Below are positions 31,682-35,624 of a stretch of 35,624 nucleotides of DNA, piece by piece. The notes under the pieces are model-generated. The model was not told where the DNA came from and ran no database searches. It was given only the letters and a program-made list of their open reading frames with translations. Numbering within the stretch: the first letter of the stretch is position 1; each line of letters starts with the position of its first letter. This DNA comes from JBOGJI01 sp050747865 (GTDB lineage: Bacteria; Acidobacteriota; Thermoanaerobaculia; Multivoradales; JAHEKO01): assembly GCA_050747865.1 (NCBI GenBank), contig JBOGJI010000380.1:1-35624 (forward strand), given 5' to 3'. The translations under genes were made by a program, and so were the position numbers.

Positions 31682-33924
31682 CGAGGGAGACGAGTGGCAG
31701 GGCGAAGTGGTGGATCGGGCTCCTGGCCCTGGCCGTGTGGCAAGGAGACCCGGGCGAGGCGGCGCAGGTGCGTTTCCTCGAGCTGGTGGCGCGCGAGGAG
31801 TTCGCCGCCGGCACCCTGGACGGCGTGGCGGTGGGTCCCCTGGGAAGCCTTTCGCTGGCCGACCGCAGCGAACGCGTGGCCGGCGTGGACGAGCCCTTCC
31901 TCTTCTCGGCCGCCCGACATCCACAGGGGTGGGTGCTGGGCACCGGCAACGAGGGGAAGGTGCTTCTGGCCACGCGACAGGGGGAGGTCGAAGAGCTGTT
32001 CGACGCACCGGAGCCCGAGGTCTTCGCCGTGTGGGCCGACCCCGACGGCACGATCTTCGCCGCCACCTCGCCGCGCGGCAAGGTCTATCGTCTCGCCGGA
32101 GGCGAAGCGGAGGAATACTTCGACCCGGGAGAGACCTACATATGGGCGCTCGCGCGCGCCGCCGACGGCGCCCTGCTGGTGGCCACCGGAACCGAGGGCC
32201 GCCTCTATCGCGTCACCGGCCGGGGTGAAGGGGAGGTCGTGTTCGACAGCGACGATCCCCATGTCCGCTCGCTGCTCGCCCTCGCCGACGGCAGGGTGCT
32301 CCTGGGCACGCATGGGGAGGGGCAGATCGTGGAGCTGACCGGCGAGCGGGCGCGCACCCTCTACGACGCCGAGCAACCCGAGGTGGTGGCGCTCGCCGAG
32401 GGCCCGGACGGCGTGGTCTACGCCGCCGTCATCGCCTCGGAGGCCAGCGTCGTCGATGCGGCACGCGCGGCCGGCGCGGTGCCGCGGACCCAGCAGCCCC
32501 AGGCGCAGGAACCGCAGCGGCAGGAGCAGGAGGAGCCGGACGAGCCGGGAGAGGGGCAGGAGGAGGAACCGGGCTCCGCGGAGGGCTCGGTGGTGGTGAG
32601 CGCGGGCACCGCCACCGTGACGGCGACCGAGCAGCTCAAAGGCCCGCGGTCGGCGATCCTCCGCCTGGAGCGCAACGGCTTCGCGCACGAGGTGGAAGCC
32701 CTGAACACGCAGACCGTGTACTCCTTGCTCTGGGCCCGCGATCGGCTGTGGATCGGCACCGGCGCCGAGGGGCAGCTGTTCAGCTGGCGGGACGGTCATC
32801 GGGTGCTGGAGAAGGACGTCGACGAACGGCAGGTGGTGGCGCTGGTCGCCGACGATCCGGGACCCGCCTTCGCCACCACCAACGCGGCGGCGCTCTACCG
32901 GGTCACGGCGGTGAGCGAGCGACAGGGCGAATACACCTCCGCGGCCCTTGACGCCCGCCAGGCCAGTCGCTTCGGCGAGCTGCGCTGGGAGGGGGACGTG
33001 CCCGCCGGAGCCAGCCTCGCCTTCAGCGCCCGCTCGGGCATGAGCTCCGAGCCCGATGCCACCTGGTCGGCGTGGAGCACGCCGCGGGAGGGAAACGGCG
33101 TCCCGCTGGCGGCGATCCCGCCCGGCCGCTATGTGCAGTGGCGCGCTCGCCTCCGCGCCGCCGACGGCCGTTCTCCGGAGATCCGCCGGGTCACCGTCTC
33201 CTACCGCCACGAGAACCTGCCGCCGCGCATCCGTGAGATGCAGGTCCTGGAACCCGGGGTGTCCCTGCTCTACCCGGGCAGCGCCGGTCGCGACGAGGTG
33301 TTCGAGGCCTGGCGGCCGGAGCGGGACAGCATCTTCTCCGGCCTGCGCGGAGCCTCGGGGGACGAGGATAGGCCGCGGCGCGGCCGCCGCCCCGGGTTTC
33401 GCAGCCTGGTGTGGAGCGCCGAGGATCCGAACGGCGACGAGCTGAGCTTCCGGCTGTCCTTCTGGCCGGAGGCGGAGGGGAGTGAGTGGCTGGTGATGGC
33501 CGAGGAGCTGGACGACCCGTGGTTCAGCTTCGATTCGACGGCGCTGCCCGACGGCTGGTACCGCGTCCGCCTGCAAGCGCGCGATCGGCCGCGCGAGGCG
33601 AATGACGGCGACGCCACCCTGAAGGCCGAACAGATCAGCGTGCCGATGCTGATCGACAACACGGCGCCGACGCTGGGGGCAGCCAGGCGCGACGGCGATG
33701 TCCTGGAAGTGGAGGTCGAAGACGCGCTGTCGCCGCTGCGCGCCGTGCGGGTCAGCGTCGACGCGCAGCGCTGGGAGCCGGCCGAGGCGGAAGACGGTCT
33801 GGTCGACGGGCTCCACGAGACGCTGCGCCTACCGATCCCCGACGCCGGGACCCTCCTCCTGCTGCAGGTGGAGGACGCCGCCGGCAACTTGACCACCTTC
33901 GACCTCTCGCGGTGGCTGCCATGA
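31678..33924 (+). CDS. Secreted beta-propeller protein with C-terminal beta-sandwich domains
   Basis: 748 residues from a GTG that overlaps the previous stop; GGAG lies upstream. A signal peptide (WWIGLLALAVWQGDPGEAA) is followed by repeated propeller blades of the type PDGTIFAATSPRGKVYRL, DGALLVATGTEGRLYRV and DGRVLLGTHGEGQIVEL (about 40-240). A low-complexity Gln/Glu/Pro-rich stretch (about 265-300) interrupts the propeller, which resumes around 320-410. The last 300 residues look like Ig/fibronectin-type strands (YVQWRARLRAADGRSPEIRR; VLMIDNTAPTLG-like segment). I do not recognise a named family. Coupling to the S55 peptidase suggests the two act together in the envelope. Confidence 0.75.
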   Translation: MTRETSGRAKWWIGLLALAVWQGDPGEAAQVRFLELVAREEFAAGTLDGVAVGPLGSLSLADRSERVAGVDEPFLFSAARHPQGWVLGTGNEGKVLLATRQGEVEELFDAPEPEVFAVWADPDGTIFAATSPRGKVYRLAGGEAEEYFDPGETYIWALARAADGALLVATGTEGRLYRVTGRGEGEVVFDSDDPHVRSLLALADGRVLLGTHGEGQIVELTGERARTLYDAEQPEVVALAEGPDGVVYAAVIASEASVVDAARAAGAVPRTQQPQAQEPQRQEQEEPDEPGEGQEEEPGSAEGSVVVSAGTATVTATEQLKGPRSAILRLERNGFAHEVEALNTQTVYSLLWARDRLWIGTGAEGQLFSWRDGHRVLEKDVDERQVVALVADDPGPAFATTNAAALYRVTAVSERQGEYTSAALDARQASRFGELRWEGDVPAGASLAFSARSGMSSEPDATWSAWSTPREGNGVPLAAIPPGRYVQWRARLRAADGRSPEIRRVTVSYRHENLPPRIREMQVLEPGVSLLYPGSAGRDEVFEAWRPERDSIFSGLRGASGDEDRPRRGRRPGFRSLVWSAEDPNGDELSFRLSFWPEAEGSEWLVMAEELDDPWFSFDSTALPDGWYRVRLQARDRPREANDGDATLKAEQISVPMLIDNTAPTLGAARRDGDVLEVEVEDALSPLRAVRVSVDAQRWEPAEAEDGLVDGLHETLRLPIPDAGTLLLLQVEDAAGNLTTFDLSRWLP

Positions 33925-34481
33925 GCTCCCGCCGCGTCGCCGTCTATCCGGGATCGTTCGATCCGATCCACAACGGGCATCTCGACATCGTCGAGCGCTG
34001 CCGGACCCTGTTCGACGAGCTGGTAGTGGCGGTGCTGCACAACGAGGAGAAGCGCGCCCTCTTCTCGGTGGAAGACCGGGTCGCCATGCTGCGCGAGCAA
34101 TTGGCCGCCGAGCGCTTGCGCGAGGCGCCCGGGAGCACCGCGGCGCGGTCTGCCGCGGCGCGGCAGGCCGAGAACTGCCGCGTCGAGAGCTTCAGCGGCC
34201 TGCTCGTCGACTTCATGGACCGCGTCGACGGCCGCATCATCGTGCGGGGCCTGCGCGCCATCTCCGACTTCGAATACGAGTTCCAGATGGCGCTGATGAA
34301 CCGGCGGCTCAACCCGCGGGTGGAGACGGTCTTCCTGATGCCGGGCGAGGACTACACCTACCTGTCCAGCCGCCTGGTCAAAGAGGTCTTCTTCCTCGGC
34401 GGCGATCTGTCGGGTCTGGTCCCGGAGCCGGTGCTGCGGCGGTTGGCGGAGAAGCGGCGGCAGCGGCAGGGCGGGGGATGA
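33921..34481 (+). CDS. coaD: Phosphopantetheine adenylyltransferase
   Basis: 186 residues. CoaD transfers AMP from ATP to 4'-phosphopantetheine, the penultimate step of coenzyme A synthesis. The nucleotidyltransferase motif GSFDPIHNGH (11-20) is intact, as are RGLRAISDFEYEFQMALMNR and YLSSRLVKEV. The usual length is about 160; the excess is mainly an insertion around residues 68-90 (LREAPGSTAARSAAARQAE) before the conserved SFSGLLVDF strand. The ATG overlaps the propeller stop and the stop overlaps the deaminase start, both as ATGA. Confidence 0.96.
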   Translation: MSSRRVAVYPGSFDPIHNGHLDIVERCRTLFDELVVAVLHNEEKRALFSVEDRVAMLREQLAAERLREAPGSTAARSAAARQAENCRVESFSGLLVDFMDRVDGRIIVRGLRAISDFEYEFQMALMNRRLNPRVETVFLMPGEDYTYLSSRLVKEVFFLGGDLSGLVPEPVLRRLAEKRRQRQGGG

Positions 34482-35515
34482 CGGACGGCGAGCTGGAGCG
34501 GCTCGTCGTCGCGCTCCCCAAGGTCGAGCTGCACGTGCACCTCGAGGGGTCGATGCGCCCGCCTGTCCTGCTCGAGCTGGCGCGCCGTAATCGCGTGGAT
34601 CTGCCGGCCGGGGATGCCCAACAGCTCGCCGAGTGGTTCCGCTTCCGCGACTTCGAGCACTTCGTCGACATCTACCTAACCTGCTCGCGCTGCCTGCGGA
34701 CGCCCGAGGACTTCCAGCTCCTCGCCCGCGACTTCGTCGCCGAGCAGGAGCGCCAGAACGTGTTGTGGAGCGAGGCGCACTTCACCATCTCCACGCATCT
34801 CTCCAACGGCGTCAACGGCGACGAGGTCGCCGACGCCCTCGCCGAGGTCTTCGACGAGGCCGCGCGCCGGCGCGGCGTCCACGTCCGCCTGATCCCGGAC
34901 ATCGTGCGCAACGTCGGTCCGGCGGCGGCCGACCGGACGCTCGAATGGGCGCTCGATCACCGGCGCCACGGCGTCGTCGCCCTCGGGCTCTCGGGATTCG
35001 AGAGCGTGCCCGACGGCCCGTTCCGCGAGCATTTCGAGGTGGCAGAGCGGGAAGGGCTGCACCGGGTGGCGCACGCCGGCGAGCACGGCGGCCCGGAGGT
35101 GATCCGATCGGTTCTCGACACGTGCCGGGCGGAGCGCATCGGGCACGGCGTGCGCGCCGTCGACGACCCGGGCCTGCTCGCCGAGCTGGCCGAGCGCGGC
35201 ATCCCCCTGGAGGTGTGTCCCACCTCGAACGTCCGCCTCGGCGTCTGCCCGGAGCTGGGGGAGCATCCGCTGCCGCGACTGCGCGCCGCGGGCATCCCGG
35301 TGACGCTCAACTCGGACGACCCGCCGCTGTTCGGGACGACGCTCAACGACGAGTATCTGCGCGTGGCTGAGACCTTCGCGCTGGCGCCCCAGGACCTGGC
35401 GGCGCTGGCGACCGCCGCGTTCGAAGCCAGCTTCGCCGCCGGCGCGGAGCGCCAGGAGCTGGCGGGACGCATGCGTGACGGGTTGCAGCGCGCGGGCCTT
35501 AGAGCCTGTGAATGA
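34478..35515 (+). CDS. Adenosine deaminase family protein
   Basis: 345 residues. Zinc-dependent deaminase of the ADA type. The zinc and catalytic motifs are HVHLEG (19-24), AHAGEHGG, RIGHGVRAV and NSDDPPLF; substrate contacts also fit. The family includes adenosine, adenine and aminodeoxyfutalosine deaminases, and sequence alone does not choose between them; no other futalosine-pathway gene is visible here. The ATG overlaps the coaD stop (ATGA), making it the last gene of a tightly overlapping set. The C-terminus (RAGLRACE) is encoded by bases that may belong to an adjoining mobile element. Confidence 0.92.
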   Translation: MTDGELERLVVALPKVELHVHLEGSMRPPVLLELARRNRVDLPAGDAQQLAEWFRFRDFEHFVDIYLTCSRCLRTPEDFQLLARDFVAEQERQNVLWSEAHFTISTHLSNGVNGDEVADALAEVFDEAARRRGVHVRLIPDIVRNVGPAAADRTLEWALDHRRHGVVALGLSGFESVPDGPFREHFEVAEREGLHRVAHAGEHGGPEVIRSVLDTCRAERIGHGVRAVDDPGLLAELAERGIPLEVCPTSNVRLGVCPELGEHPLPRLRAAGIPVTLNSDDPPLFGTTLNDEYLRVAETFALAPQDLAALATAAFEASFAAGAERQELAGRMRDGLQRAGLRACE

Positions 35516-35553
35516 ATCTCCCATGGGTCGCGCGCCAGGGGCTTCTCGGTCGT

Positions 35554-35624
35554 ATGCAAGACATCATAGGGCAGCCGCGTCCTGAGTCGCGGTCGCGGCA
35601 GGTGGCTTCCATGCAGATCGTCAA
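35554..35624 (+). CDS. Partial reading frame at the window edge, unrecognised
   Basis: An ATG opens a frame that runs to the end of the window (MQDIIGQPRPESRSRQVASM and on), 39 bases after the deaminase stop. No ribosome binding site is clear. Too little is visible to identify it; a transposase start or chance are both possible. Confidence 0.2.
   Translation, partial: MQDIIGQPRPESRSRQVASMQIV

Noticed and set aside
31273..33816. 847-codon minus-strand open frame opposite the S55 peptidase and propeller genes
   Set aside because: Arg/Gly/Leu/His-rich antisense sequence; both plus-strand genes have signal peptides and coupled starts.
1..35624. Exosortase sorting signals (PEP-CTERM-like tails) in the window
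   Set aside because: No protein here ends in a short motif, a membrane helix and a basic cluster, so no substrate can be proposed for the exosortase-like protein.

Overview
The window is GC-rich bacterial DNA packed with genes on both strands, with no gene-free stretch longer than about 300 bases and no rRNA, tRNA, CRISPR array or intact insertion sequence. Almost all genes are housekeeping or conserved envelope genes. The mix (RtcB plus archease, a secreted S55 peptidase next to a propeller protein, NadABC with a NrtR-type regulator, FHA-GGDEF signalling, an exosortase-like protein, outer-membrane-type proteins) suggests a didermic bacterium, most like an Acidobacteriota such as Thermoanaerobaculia. 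That placement is inference; no taxonomic marker is present.

Layout. 1-3025 (minus): a truncated M49 peptidase lipoprotein behind a Gfo/Idh/MocA oxidoreductase. 3235-3789 (plus): a small beta-barrel protein. 3832-6518 (minus): a secreted HEVAGH protein translationally coupled to a metallo-beta-lactamase/double-rhodanese protein. 6573-9463 (plus): lipB, archease and a Na/Pi cotransporter. 9478-11064: TrmO, a small membrane protein and a FitAB-type toxin-antitoxin pair with a palindromic operator. 11122-18206 (plus): rtcB overlapping a NrtR-like regulator, then nadA-nadB-nadC behind a promoter and inverted repeats, then lipA. 18227-20914 (minus): a 708-residue protein made of two exosortase-like cores fused to a methyltransferase, coupled to speD and a broken small membrane gene. 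20900-25681 (plus): a GT-C-like membrane protein, a GNAT acetyltransferase, a PaaA/BoxB-type di-iron protein and proline dehydrogenase. 25694-35515 (plus): a GATase-FHA-GGDEF fusion followed by recN, tsaC, an S55 peptidase, a propeller protein, coaD and a deaminase; most of these overlap by four bases.

How the genes work together. NadA, NadB and NadC form the complete de novo route from aspartate to nicotinate mononucleotide, and the NrtR-like protein just upstream is the likely repressor. LipB and LipA are the two steps of protein lipoylation. Archease activates RtcB in RNA ligation. TsaC and TrmO both act on adenosine 37 of tRNA. The least familiar items are the tandem exosortase-methyltransferase protein, the GATase-FHA-GGDEF protein, the HEVAGH protein, and a recurrent GNTANNNT box 7-9 bases in front of six start codons, which suggests leaderless transcripts.
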